A DNA stretch of 64,000 bases. It comes from Andreprevotia sp. IGB-42 (lineage in GTDB: Bacteria > Pseudomonadota > Gammaproteobacteria > Burkholderiales > Chitinibacteraceae). The stretch lies in NCBI RefSeq assembly GCF_009848685.1, contig NZ_WXTX01000004.1:62001-126000 (forward strand). The letters are read 5' to 3'. Under the pieces are notes generated by a model, which ran no database searches, was not told where the DNA came from, and saw only the letters and a program-made list of their open reading frames with translations. Shown here one piece after another: positions 1-8,553 of the stretch; within the stretch, counting starts at the first letter, position 1; each line of letters begins with the position of its first letter. The position numbers were made by a program, and so were the translations under genes.

Positions 1-156
1 CGCCTGAAAATCCGCTATGAAATCCGCGATGCCGACAGCCGGAAGCGCCTGACCCACGGCCATACCGTACAGGTGGCTGTGGATATGCTCACGCATGAGA
101 TGTGCTTTGTATCGCCGCCGGTACTGTTTGAAAAACTCGGGATCGCCCAGCCATGA
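1..156 (+). CDS. Acyl-CoA thioesterase of an aryl polyene cluster (3' end only)
   Basis: The open frame enters from the left edge and stops at 154-156, leaving 51 C-terminal residues (RLKIRYEIRD... to ...FEKLGIAQP). The short beta-strand pattern, with a VDMLTHEM-like segment before the end, resembles the C-terminus of 4HBT/YbgC hot-dog thioesterases. The stop overlaps the next start by 4 bases (ATGA). In aryl polyene clusters a thioesterase (ApeK in E. coli naming, as I recall) sits just before the LolA-like gene, which is the position seen here. Family assignment rests mainly on this context because the catalytic part lies outside the window. Confidence 0.6.
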   Translation, partial: RLKIRYEIRDADSRKRLTHGHTVQVAVDMLTHEMCFVSPPVLFEKLGIAQP

Positions 157-767
157 AGTGTCTTCTTCCTGCTGCACTGCTGGCAGCGATGCTGATGATG
201 ACCGGCCATGTCGCCAGCGCCAGCGAGCTGCTCGACAAGGTGGCGAAACAGGTGACCGACAGCGCAGTGGTGCGGGGCAATTTCGTACAGACCCGCGAAC
301 TGGTCGGCGTGAAGAAACCGCTGAAGTCCGAAGGCCGCTTCGTTGTCGACAAGCAGCGGGGCGTGGTGTGGCAAACCGCCCGGCCGTTCAACAACAAACT
401 CAGGATCAGCCGCCAGGAAATCGTCCAGAAAGACGGCGACCAGGTGCTGATGCGCATGTCGGCAGACAAGGAACCGGCAGTGAAAACCGTGGGCAGCGTG
501 CTGTTTGCGCTATTCGCCGGTGACTTTGCCACGCTGGAGCGTTACTTCAATGTCAGTGGCGAAGCGGGCAACAATGGCTGGCAATTGCAGCTAACCCCGA
601 GGGATGCGGCACTGGGGAAGCTGATCGGCAAGCTTGCACTCGATGGCGGAAAAACCATCGCGCATGTGCGCCTGGAAGGCGGCAGCGGCGACATCACGCG
701 TATCGACCTCAAGGAGGTCGTCAACAGCGACAGGCTCAGTGCCAGCGAGGCAGCCGATTTTGACTGA
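153..767 (+). CDS. LolA-like outer-membrane lipoprotein carrier of the aryl polyene cluster
   Basis: A 204-residue protein with an N-terminal signal peptide (hydrophobic run about residues 4-20, cleavage near ASA) followed by a LolA/LolB-like fold: the segment VVRGNFVQTREL near residue 40 and VVWQTARPF near residue 75 are typical of LolA-family proteins. It would act in the periplasm, carrying a lipid-linked aryl polyene or a lipoprotein towards the outer membrane. It overlaps the thioesterase by 4 bases and lies 6 bases before the MMPL exporter, so it is part of the same operon. Clusters of this class regularly encode one such carrier (ApeL position). It is not the housekeeping LolA, judging by context. 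Confidence 0.8.
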   Translation: MKCLLPAALLAAMLMMTGHVASASELLDKVAKQVTDSAVVRGNFVQTRELVGVKKPLKSEGRFVVDKQRGVVWQTARPFNNKLRISRQEIVQKDGDQVLMRMSADKEPAVKTVGSVLFALFAGDFATLERYFNVSGEAGNNGWQLQLTPRDAALGKLIGKLALDGGKTIAHVRLEGGSGDITRIDLKEVVNSDRLSASEAADFD

Positions 768-773
768 GCTTAT

Positions 774-3125
774 ATGCTGTTGCCGGATAGCCGCGCGATG
801 ACGGAAACCCGCATCTGGCGCGCATTGGCGCTGTTCTGGCTGCTGGTCCTGCTGCTTTCCGCCGGCTGGCTGGTGCTCAACCGCGCAGAGCTGGCCCGCA
901 AGCTCGATACCGATCTTTTTGCGCTGCTGCCGAAGAACGAACACGACCCGGTTGCCGAGCAGGCCATGGCATCGATGGCGCGCACGATAGAAGGCAAGCT
1001 GATTGTGCTGGCTGGCAGCACGGACCGGGGTGCCGCAGAACGCGCCGCGGATACCCTGTCGGCGGCGCTCGGCACGCTTCCGGTCACCGCGCAGCAGCAA
1101 GAATTCGATCTGGCCAGCCTGCGCGATTTTTATGCGCAGTACCCGGGCGTACTGCTCACGCCGGCCGACGATCAGGCATTGCAACAATCTGCGCAATACT
1201 GGTACGGGCGTGCATTGCAGAACGCGTATGCAACCGTGGCGCCCAGCGGCCTGGCCTGGCAGGACGATCCCTTCGGTACCTATGGCAACTGGCTGGCCGG
1301 CCTGGGTGATCTGTCGCGGGTACGCCCAGACGGTGGACGGCTGTGGGTGGAGCAGGATGGCAAACATTACGTAGTACTCATGTATGCACTGCGTGGCAGT
1401 GCTTTCTCGCTGAAGGATCAGCAGATCGTGGCGCATGGCCTGGATGCGGCAATTGCCCGCGCACGCGCGGACGACGCAGGTATCAGCATCCTGCGTGCTG
1501 GCGTGGTGCTGCATGCCGCCAGGGCCGCAGCACAGGCAGAGCGCGAGATGTCCACCATCGGTCTGGGTTCGCTGCTTGGCATCGTGCTGCTGGTTTTGCT
1601 GGTGTTCCGCGGCTGGCGAGCATTGCCGCTGGTTGCGCTGTCGATCCTTACCGGCACAGTGATCGCACTGGCACTGACCTTCGCCATCTATCCGCGCGTG
1701 CACATGCTGACGCTGGTGTTCGGCGCCAGCCTGATCGGCGTGGCGGTGGACTACAGCCTGCTGCTGCATAGCACCAGCCTTGGCGCACAGGTTTCTGCCG
1801 GACGCCGGCTGGAGCGCTTGCTGCCCAGCCTGCTGATTGCCACCGTGTTCACCACGCTGGCCTATCTGTGCCTGATGCTGACGCCGTTTCCCGGCCTGTC
1901 GCAGATGGCTGTCTTTGCCGCCACCGGCATTGCCGCTGCGTGGCTATCCGAGTTGATCTGGTACCCGCGGCTGGCGCCCGCCCGGCTGGAGCCGGGCCCG
2001 TTGGGGCAGTGGCTGCTGCGGGCATTTGCGGGCTGGCCGCGCTTCAGTGGCCGCGCGGTATTGATCGGGCTGCTGCTGGTATCGCCATTGCTGACTGCCG
2101 GCCTGTACAAACTGGAACGCCGCGATGACATCCGCGCGCTGGCAGGCGTGGACGCGCAATTGATGCACGAGCAGATCGGGATCGGCAAGGCACTGGGCAT
2201 GCCCAGCCCGGCGCAGCTGTATTTTGTGGAAGGCCCGACTGCCGAGGCAGTGCTGGAGCGTGAAGCCGCGTTGACCCACGCACTGGATGCACTGAAGGCG
2301 CAGGGTGTACTGGGAGGCTACCAGGCTGTCAGCCGCTGGCTGCCCTCAAGTGCGGAACAGCAACGCCGTCTGGCACGCAGCCAGCTACTGCGCAGCCCCG
2401 CGCTCCTGGGCAAGCTGGCGGAAGAAATCGGCCTGCCGCCGTCATGGGTTGCCTCACGGCAACAAGCGCCCGCGCTGCTGACGCCGGCACAGTGGCTGGC
2501 GTCGCCCGCATCGTTGCCGGCACGTCACCTGTGGCTGGGGCAAACCCCGCATGGCTACGCCAGCATGGTGATGCTGACCGGCCTGTCCGGTGCTGAAAAC
2601 GCCGGCATCCTGGCGAAGGTCAAGCTGCCGGGCGTGCGCTGGATGGATAAATCACAGGAAATTTCCGGCGTACTCGGCCGTTACCGCGACAGGCTGGCGC
2701 TGGTACTGCTGGCAGCCTATGCGCTGACTGCAATCATCCTGTGGCGGCGCTACCGCAAGCATGCGTGGCGCGTGCTGGCGCCGTCGCTGATCGCCAGCGT
2801 CGCCACGCTGGCACTGTTCGGCTGGCTGGGCATCCCGCTGCAGTTGCTGACGGTACTGACCCTGCTGCTGCTGCTTGGCATGGGCATAGACTATGGCATC
2901 TTCATCAATGAACATCCCGGCGAAGTACGCATCCGGCTGGCCATTTCGCTGGCGGCCATCTGCACGCTGCTTTCATTCGGCCTGCTTGCATTCAGCCATA
3001 CGCCGGCGTTGGCCACATTCGGCATTGCCACCCTGTCGGGCGTCGGTCTGGCATGGCTGATTGCGCCCTGCCTGCGCCGCCCGTCACCCGATATCGCGCT
3101 CTTCCAGCCTCATCCTTCCGCTTAA
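774..3125 (+). CDS. MMPL/RND-family exporter of the aryl polyene cluster
   Basis: A 783-residue inner-membrane protein with the layout of the MMPL family: one N-terminal membrane helix (about residues 13-30), a large periplasmic loop, a bundle of helices (about 260-410), a second loop, and a final bundle (about 645-765). The two symmetric RND-type motifs are visible in helix 4 of each half, GVAVDYSLLLHS near residue 325 and GMGIDYGIFINE near residue 703, where the Asp residues would carry proton relay. It probably moves the finished aryl polyene or its lipid precursor out of the inner membrane. An alternative ATG at 798 (MTETRIWR) fits the family equally well; neither start has a strong ribosome site. 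Confidence 0.85.
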   Translation: MLLPDSRAMTETRIWRALALFWLLVLLLSAGWLVLNRAELARKLDTDLFALLPKNEHDPVAEQAMASMARTIEGKLIVLAGSTDRGAAERAADTLSAALGTLPVTAQQQEFDLASLRDFYAQYPGVLLTPADDQALQQSAQYWYGRALQNAYATVAPSGLAWQDDPFGTYGNWLAGLGDLSRVRPDGGRLWVEQDGKHYVVLMYALRGSAFSLKDQQIVAHGLDAAIARARADDAGISILRAGVVLHAARAAAQAEREMSTIGLGSLLGIVLLVLLVFRGWRALPLVALSILTGTVIALALTFAIYPRVHMLTLVFGASLIGVAVDYSLLLHSTSLGAQVSAGRRLERLLPSLLIATVFTTLAYLCLMLTPFPGLSQMAVFAATGIAAAWLSELIWYPRLAPARLEPGPLGQWLLRAFAGWPRFSGRAVLIGLLLVSPLLTAGLYKLERRDDIRALAGVDAQLMHEQIGIGKALGMPSPAQLYFVEGPTAEAVLEREAALTHALDALKAQGVLGGYQAVSRWLPSSAEQQRRLARSQLLRSPALLGKLAEEIGLPPSWVASRQQAPALLTPAQWLASPASLPARHLWLGQTPHGYASMVMLTGLSGAENAGILAKVKLPGVRWMDKSQEISGVLGRYRDRLALVLLAAYALTAIILWRRYRKHAWRVLAPSLIASVATLALFGWLGIPLQLLTVLTLLLLLGMGIDYGIFINEHPGEVRIRLAISLAAICTLLSFGLLAFSHTPALATFGIATLSGVGLAWLIAPCLRRPSPDIALFQPHPSA

Positions 3126-3137
3126 AGGCCCACCTTC

Positions 3138-4367
3138 ATGAAACAGACTACCGACATCCTCATCATCGGCGCCGGCCCGGCTGGCAGCATTGCCGCCGGC
3201 CTGCTGCGCCGCGCCGGCCGCGAGGTGGTGGTGATCGAGCGCGAGACGTTCCCGCGTTTTTCCATTGGCGAGAGCCTGCTGCCGCAATCGATGGAATACA
3301 TCGAGAAGGCCGGTTTCCTGCAGGATGTGGTCGAAGCCGGTTTCCAGTACAAGAACGGCGCTGCATTCGTGCGTGGCGATGAATACACGCACTTCGATTT
3401 TCGCGACAAGTTCTCCGCTGGCTGGGGCACCACCTACCAGGTACAGCGGGCCACATTCGATCACGTGCTGGCACGCGGCGCAGAGAAAGCCGGTGCGGAC
3501 ATCCGCTACCGCCATACCGTGCTGGCTGCCGACGTAACCGGCATGAAACCGGTATTGACGGTCAAGGATGACAACGATCACGTGTACGAGATCGAAGCCG
3601 GTTTCGTACTGGATGCCAGCGGTTTCGGCCGCACGCTGCCACGGCTGCTGGATCTGGAAACACCGTCGAACTTCCCGGTGCGCGGCGCGATCTTCACGCA
3701 TATCGAAGACGGCATTCCCACCGGCACCTTCGATCGCAACAAGATCCGCGTCACCGTGCACCCGGAGCATTGCCATGTGTGGTACTGGCTGATTCCATTC
3801 TCCAACGGCCGCTGCTCGCTGGGCGTGGTAGCGGAAAGCGGCTTCCTGGAACGCTACGAAGGCGAACACACCGAGCGCCTCAAAGCCATTGTTGCCGAGG
3901 ACGCCAACCTGTCGGCCCTGCTGCAGAACGCAGTCTGGGACACCCCTGCCCGTACGCTGACCGGGTACGCCGCCAATGTGAAATCGCTGTGGGGCAACCG
4001 CTTTGCCTTGCTGGGCAACGCGGGAGAGTTCCTTGATCCGGTTTTCTCCAGCGGCGTCACCATTGCCGTGAAATCGGCAGATCTGGCAGTCAACGCCATC
4101 CTGCGCGAAGCCGCGGGCGAAACCGTGGATTGGGAAGCAGACTACGCCATACCGCTGAAGAAAGGCGTCGATACCTTCCGTGCATTCGTCACCGCATGGT
4201 ACGACGGCCGTTTCCAGAACATCATTTTCCACAAGAACAAGAACGCCGACATCGAACGGATGATCTCGTCCATCCTCGCCGGCTACGCGTGGGATGAAAA
4301 AAATCCCTATGTGGCCAAGCCGGAACGCCGTCTGTCATCGCTGGAAGAGGCATGCTCGCTGTTCTGA
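3138..4367 (+). CDS. Flavin-dependent halogenase-like FAD oxidoreductase
   Basis: A 409-residue FAD enzyme. The dinucleotide fold GAGPAG is at residues 11-16. It carries marks of flavin-dependent halogenases rather than plain monooxygenases: a Lys at residue 72 in a QYKNGAAF context (the position of the catalytic Lys of the family), the WxWxIP motif as W215-Y-W217-L-I219-P220, and FLDPVFSSG from residue 298. It would use reduced FAD, oxygen and halide to halogenate an aromatic ring, most simply the aryl head group of the polyene, as in brominated xanthomonadins. It sits between the exporter and the DUF3261 gene in one operon. The halide and substrate cannot be read from sequence. It could also be a hydroxylating relative. 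Confidence 0.75.
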   Translation: MKQTTDILIIGAGPAGSIAAGLLRRAGREVVVIERETFPRFSIGESLLPQSMEYIEKAGFLQDVVEAGFQYKNGAAFVRGDEYTHFDFRDKFSAGWGTTYQVQRATFDHVLARGAEKAGADIRYRHTVLAADVTGMKPVLTVKDDNDHVYEIEAGFVLDASGFGRTLPRLLDLETPSNFPVRGAIFTHIEDGIPTGTFDRNKIRVTVHPEHCHVWYWLIPFSNGRCSLGVVAESGFLERYEGEHTERLKAIVAEDANLSALLQNAVWDTPARTLTGYAANVKSLWGNRFALLGNAGEFLDPVFSSGVTIAVKSADLAVNAILREAAGETVDWEADYAIPLKKGVDTFRAFVTAWYDGRFQNIIFHKNKNADIERMISSILAGYAWDEKNPYVAKPERRLSSLEEACSLF

Positions 4368-4903
4368 TCACCCCCCACCTGCGCCTGCTGCTGGCCGCCG
4401 CCGGCATGCTGCTGTGCAGCTGCGCCAGCCTGCTGTCTGGCGGTCTGCCGCTGCTGCAGATGGCGCCCGCAGCGCTGGGCGAACGCACCGTCGAGCAGCG
4501 GCTGACCATGCAGTGGCCGGGCGATACCCGCACGCTGGACGTGGTGGCCAGCATCGACCACGATCAACTCAGCCTGCTGGGCATGGCGCTGGGGGTGCGG
4601 CTGTTTGCGCTCGATTACGACGGCAGCACCGTGCATAAGGTAGAGAACGTGCCGATGTCGTTGCCCGCCGAGCGCATGCTCAATGACTTCCTGATCGTGT
4701 ATGCGCCGCTGGATGCATTGCGCGCCGCCTTGCCTGCTGACTGGGCCGTCAACGACAGTGGCAGGCAACGCGTGCTTGAGCATGCAGGCCAGTCCGCCAT
4801 CGTGGTCGACTACGATGCCGCCGACCGCTGGAACGGCCACGCGGTACTGCGCAACAGCGCATTGCATTACCAATTGATCATCGATTCTGCGGTGGCACCA
4901 TGA
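4352..4903 (+). CDS. DUF3261 lipoprotein of the aryl polyene cluster
   Basis: A 183-residue protein with an N-terminal hydrophobic stretch and a lipobox ending in LLCSC, so a lipoprotein. The body matches what I recall of DUF3261 proteins, which recur in aryl polyene clusters (ApeN position) between the exporter and a ketosynthase. Its start overlaps the halogenase stop by 16 bases and its stop overlaps the ketosynthase start by 4, so it is translationally coupled on both sides. The molecular role is not established; with the LolA-like protein it probably takes part in trafficking or anchoring the polyene at the outer membrane. Confidence 0.7.
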   Translation: MLAVLITPHLRLLLAAAGMLLCSCASLLSGGLPLLQMAPAALGERTVEQRLTMQWPGDTRTLDVVASIDHDQLSLLGMALGVRLFALDYDGSTVHKVENVPMSLPAERMLNDFLIVYAPLDALRAALPADWAVNDSGRQRVLEHAGQSAIVVDYDAADRWNGHAVLRNSALHYQLIIDSAVAP

Positions 4904-6069
4904 TTTACCTGCACCAACCCGGCCTGATCTGCGCACTGGGCGCCGGCAGCGAAGCCATCAGGGAACAGCTGTTTGCCGGCATCAGCCCCGGCATGCAAAG
5001 CACGACTGCGTATAGTCAGCCAACAGCGCTGATGCTCGGCACGGTAACTACCGGGCTGCCCTCGCTTGATCATGCGGCACCGGAACACCGCTCGCGCAAC
5101 AACCAGTTGCTGGCCGCTGCCTATGCACAGATCGAAGCGACCTACAGGATCGCGGCCACCGGCATCGATCCGGCACGCATTGCGATCATCCTCGGCACCA
5201 GCACATCCGGCATCAGCGAGGGCGAAACCGCCATTGCCGCATGCGAAGCAAGCGGCGCATTGCCTGCCGGCTTTCATTACGGACAGCAGGAACTGGGCTC
5301 ACCCGCCCGCTGGCTGGCCAACTACCTGGGCGTGACCGGGCCCGCCTACTGTATTTCAACCGCATGCTCATCAAGCGCCAAGGCCATGGCGGCCGGCGCG
5401 CGCCTGCTGCAGGCCGGCCTGGCCGATCTGGTACTGACCGGCGGGGTGGACAGCCTCGCGCAGTTCACCGTGGCCGGTTTCTCCTCGCTTGAGTCCGTGA
5501 GCGCAGCGCGCTGCCTGCCCGGTTCTGCCAACCGCTGCGGCATCAATATCGGCGAGGGCGCGGCACTGTTCATGATGAGCCGCCGCAGTGGGTCGGTTGC
5601 ACTGACCGGCTGGGGGGAAAGCTCGGACGGATACCACATCTCCGCGCCCGATCCGGCTGGCATGGGCGCCCGCATGGCCATCAGCGCAGCGCTGGCCCGC
5701 GCGGGCCGTAGCGCCAGCGAGATCGGCTATATCAACCTGCACGGTACCGCCACGCGCCAGAACGATGCAATGGAAAACCGCGTGGTGGCCGAGCTGCTAC
5801 CCGGCGTGCCGGCAAGCTCCACCAAACCGCTTACCGGCCATACACTGGGCGCAGCGGGGGCCATTGAAGCGGCACTATGCTGGCTGGCGCTGACTGATGA
5901 TGCACAGCGTTTGCCACCGCATCTGTGGGATGGCGTGGCCGACCCCGAACTGCCTGCCCTGCCGTTGGTCGGGGAGGGTGAAAGCAGCCGCGAGCCCCTG
6001 CGGGCAGCACTCTCGACGTCGTTCGCTTTCGGCGGCAACAATATCGCCCTTGTTCTGGAGCGCGCATGA
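4900..6069 (+). CDS. apeO: Beta-ketoacyl-ACP synthase of the aryl polyene cluster (ApeO-like)
   Basis: A 389-residue thiolase-fold ketosynthase. The active-site Cys lies in STACSSSAKA (about residue 157), and the two His residues in NLHGTAT (about 283) and TGHTLGAAGA (about 312), so the Cys-His-His triad is intact. It would catalyse decarboxylative condensation of malonyl-ACP during polyene elongation. In the studied Xenorhabdus system the ApeO enzyme pairs with a chain-length-factor-like partner, ApeC; no such partner is inside the window and it may lie to the left. It overlaps both neighbours by 4 bases. The length, a little under FabF, fits this subgroup. Confidence 0.8.
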   Translation: MIYLHQPGLICALGAGSEAIREQLFAGISPGMQSTTAYSQPTALMLGTVTTGLPSLDHAAPEHRSRNNQLLAAAYAQIEATYRIAATGIDPARIAIILGTSTSGISEGETAIAACEASGALPAGFHYGQQELGSPARWLANYLGVTGPAYCISTACSSSAKAMAAGARLLQAGLADLVLTGGVDSLAQFTVAGFSSLESVSAARCLPGSANRCGINIGEGAALFMMSRRSGSVALTGWGESSDGYHISAPDPAGMGARMAISAALARAGRSASEIGYINLHGTATRQNDAMENRVVAELLPGVPASSTKPLTGHTLGAAGAIEAALCWLALTDDAQRLPPHLWDGVADPELPALPLVGEGESSREPLRAALSTSFAFGGNNIALVLERA

Positions 6070-6527
6070 TCATGCCCACTTACCTGCCCATGGCAGACTA
6101 TGTGCCGCACTCTGGCCGCATGGTGCTGCTCGATCGCGTGTGCGCCGCCTCGGCCAATGCCATGACCACCGAAGTGACCATCCGCACGGACAGCCCGTTC
6201 ATTGAAAACGACGCCGTCGGGTCGTGGGTAGGCATCGAATACATGGCCCAAACCATCGCCGCACTGGCGGGCTGGGAGGCCCGCGAACGCGGTGACAGCG
6301 TCAAGGTGGGTTTTCTGGTGGGTACGCGCCGCTATGACAGCAAAGTGCCGGCCTTTACCCTTGGAAGCGTTCTGACCATTACCGCAATACGTGAATTCCA
6401 GGCCGACAACGGCGTGGCGGTGATGGATTGCCGCATCAGCGCGCCGGACGGACAAACGCTGGTTGAAGCCCAGATATCGGTCTTCCAGCCGGATGACCTG
6501 CACGACTATTTGAAGCAAGCCCATTGA
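6066..6527 (+). CDS. apeP: Hot-dog 3-hydroxyacyl-ACP dehydratase (ApeP-like)
   Basis: A 153-residue hot-dog protein of the FabA/FabZ-like group found in aryl polyene clusters. The N-terminal segment YVPHSGRMVLLDRV and the helix with GIEYMAQTIAALAGW (about residues 57-71) are typical. It would dehydrate the 3-hydroxyacyl intermediate after ketoreduction; the studied ApeP works with a second subunit, ApeI, that is not in this window. It starts in an ATGA overlap with the preceding ketosynthase (an in-frame ATG two codons later is also possible) and ends 20 bases before the ketoreductase. Order KS-DH-KR-KS matches the E. coli cluster as I recall it. Confidence 0.8.
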   Translation: MIMPTYLPMADYVPHSGRMVLLDRVCAASANAMTTEVTIRTDSPFIENDAVGSWVGIEYMAQTIAALAGWEARERGDSVKVGFLVGTRRYDSKVPAFTLGSVLTITAIREFQADNGVAVMDCRISAPDGQTLVEAQISVFQPDDLHDYLKQAH

Positions 6528-6547
6528 CGCAGAAATAGCAGAAACTC

Positions 6548-7279
6548 ATGAAACAGAACAAAACGGTGCTTGTCACCGGCTCCAGCCGCGGCATAGGTCG
6601 CGCAATTGCCGAACGTCTGGCCAACGATGGCTACGATCTCGTACTGCATTGCCGCAGTCGGCGTGATGAAGCCGATGCGCTGGCTGATGCCCTGCGCACA
6701 CAGGATGTCACGGTACGCGTGCTGCAATTTGACGTTGCCGACCGCGATGCCGCCCGTGACACACTGGAAGCCGATATCGCAGCCTTCGGCGCCCCCTACG
6801 GCGTAGTGTGCAATGCCGGCATCGCCGCAGATGCCGCCTTCCCCGCCATGACTGCCGCCGAATGGGATGGCGTGATCCATACCAACCTGGACGGTTTCTA
6901 CAATGTCCTGCACCCGCTGGTGATGCCCATGGTGCAAACCCGCAAGGCAGCCCGCATCGTCACCCTGTCATCGGTATCGGGCCTGATCGGCAACCGCGGG
7001 CAGGTCAATTACTCGGCGGCGAAGGCAGGCATCATCGGCGCAACCAAGGCACTGGCAATCGAGCTGGCGCGGCGCAAGATCACTGTCAATTGCGTGGCGC
7101 CCGGCCTGATCGATACCGATATGATCGATGAAACCGTGCTGGAGCACGCGCTGAAGGCCATTCCCGCACAGCGTATGGGCAAGCCTGCCGAGGTGGCCGC
7201 AGCGGTAGCCTTTTTGCTATCGGACGATGCAGCCTATATCACGCGACAGGTGATTTCGGTCAACGGGGGGCTGGCGTAA
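6548..7279 (+). CDS. apeQ: 3-oxoacyl-ACP reductase, FabG-type SDR (ApeQ-like)
   Basis: A 243-residue short-chain dehydrogenase with all landmarks: cofactor motif TGSSRGIG near residues 10-17, NAG near 90, the catalytic Ser in TLSSVSG, and YSAAK (Tyr/Lys) near 155-159, followed by VAPGLIDTDM. It would reduce the 3-oxoacyl-ACP made by the cluster ketosynthases using NADPH. Its stop and the next start share one base (TAATG), so it is coupled to the following ketosynthase. By sequence alone it could be a housekeeping FabG, but its position between the dehydratase and a second ketosynthase assigns it to the pigment pathway. Confidence 0.85.
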   Translation: MKQNKTVLVTGSSRGIGRAIAERLANDGYDLVLHCRSRRDEADALADALRTQDVTVRVLQFDVADRDAARDTLEADIAAFGAPYGVVCNAGIAADAAFPAMTAAEWDGVIHTNLDGFYNVLHPLVMPMVQTRKAARIVTLSSVSGLIGNRGQVNYSAAKAGIIGATKALAIELARRKITVNCVAPGLIDTDMIDETVLEHALKAIPAQRMGKPAEVAAAVAFLLSDDAAYITRQVISVNGGLA

Positions 7280-8529
7280 TGGCAACCCTGCAAACGCGCC
7301 GGGTGGTCGTCACCGGCATGGCGGGTATCAGCCCGATAGGCTGCGACTGGGACACCATAGAACGCAACCTGCGCGCCGGCCGCAATGCCGTGCGCTACCT
7401 GCCGGGCTGGGAAGCTTACGACGGCCTCAATACCCGTCTGGGTGCGCCCGCTGCAGATTTTGAATCTGCGCTGCCGCATGACCTGTACAACCGCAAGCGC
7501 ACCCGCAGCATGGGGCGCATTGCATTGATGGCCTGCCGCGCCAGCGAACTGGCCTTGCTCGATGCTGGCCTGATCGAGAACAGGGCCTTGCTGACTGGCG
7601 GCCGCGTAGGGGTATCGTATGGTTCCTCCGCCGGCTCCCCTCCGGCGATCGGCGACTTCGGCCGGATGATCTACGAGAAAACCACCGAAGGCGTGAACGC
7701 CAACAGCTACATCAAGATGATGTCGCACACCACGCCGGTCAATATCGCGGTTTTCTTCGGGCTGGCCGGCCGGGTCATCACGACTTCGAGCGCATGTACT
7801 TCCGGCAGCCAGGGCATAGGCTACGCGTTTGAAGCGATCAAGTACGGCCATGCCGATGTGATGATCGCGGGCGGTGCGGAAGAACTCTGCGCGACGGAAG
7901 CCGCGGTATTCGATACGCTGTTTGCTACCAGTACACGCAACGATAGCCCGTCGCTGACACCGCGCCCCTACGATGCCAACCGCGATGGGCTGGTCATTGG
8001 CGAGGGGGCCGGCACGCTGATTCTGGAAGAGTACGAGCACGCGCTGGCGCGCGGCGCGGTCATTCATGCCGAACTGGTGGGCTTCGGCACCAACTGCGAC
8101 GGCACGCATGTGACGCAACCGCAATCTGCCACCATGGCGCAAGCCATGCATCTGGCACTGGCTGATGCCGGGCTGCCTGCCACGGCAGTCGGTTATGTCA
8201 ACGGCCATGGTACCGCCACCGAACAGGGCGACATTGCCGAAACACAGGCGACCCATGCGGTATTTGGTGCTGCCATACCCATTTCATCGTTCAAGAGTTA
8301 CGTGGGCCACACGCTGGGCGCCTGCGGCGCACTGGAAGCATGGTGGACCATAGAGATGATGAAGCGCGGCTGGTTTGCGCCAACGATCAATCTCGATACG
8401 GTCGACCCCCGCTGCGCACCGCTCGACTACATCCGCGGCAGCGGCCGCTCGCTCGACTGCGATGTGGTGATGAGCAACAATTTTGCTTTTGGCGGCATCA
8501 ATACGTCGCTTGTTTTCAAGAAACCCTGA
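7279..8529 (+). CDS. apeR: Second beta-ketoacyl-ACP synthase of the cluster (ApeR-like)
   Basis: A 416-residue FabF-like ketosynthase. The triad is complete: Cys in SSACTSGSQ (about residue 173), His in NGHGTAT (about 314) and His in YVGHTLGACGA (about 347). In the E. coli and Xenorhabdus clusters the stand-alone ketosynthase ApeR follows the ketoreductase as the terminal gene, as here. It probably acts at an early or accessory condensation step. No cluster gene follows in this window except a small secreted protein 24 bases downstream. Confident as a ketosynthase; the ApeR label rests on gene order. Confidence 0.8.
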   Translation: MATLQTRRVVVTGMAGISPIGCDWDTIERNLRAGRNAVRYLPGWEAYDGLNTRLGAPAADFESALPHDLYNRKRTRSMGRIALMACRASELALLDAGLIENRALLTGGRVGVSYGSSAGSPPAIGDFGRMIYEKTTEGVNANSYIKMMSHTTPVNIAVFFGLAGRVITTSSACTSGSQGIGYAFEAIKYGHADVMIAGGAEELCATEAAVFDTLFATSTRNDSPSLTPRPYDANRDGLVIGEGAGTLILEEYEHALARGAVIHAELVGFGTNCDGTHVTQPQSATMAQAMHLALADAGLPATAVGYVNGHGTATEQGDIAETQATHAVFGAAIPISSFKSYVGHTLGACGALEAWWTIEMMKRGWFAPTINLDTVDPRCAPLDYIRGSGRSLDCDVVMSNNFAFGGINTSLVFKKP

Positions 8530-8553
8530 ACCAGAATCTACGGAGAACCATTC

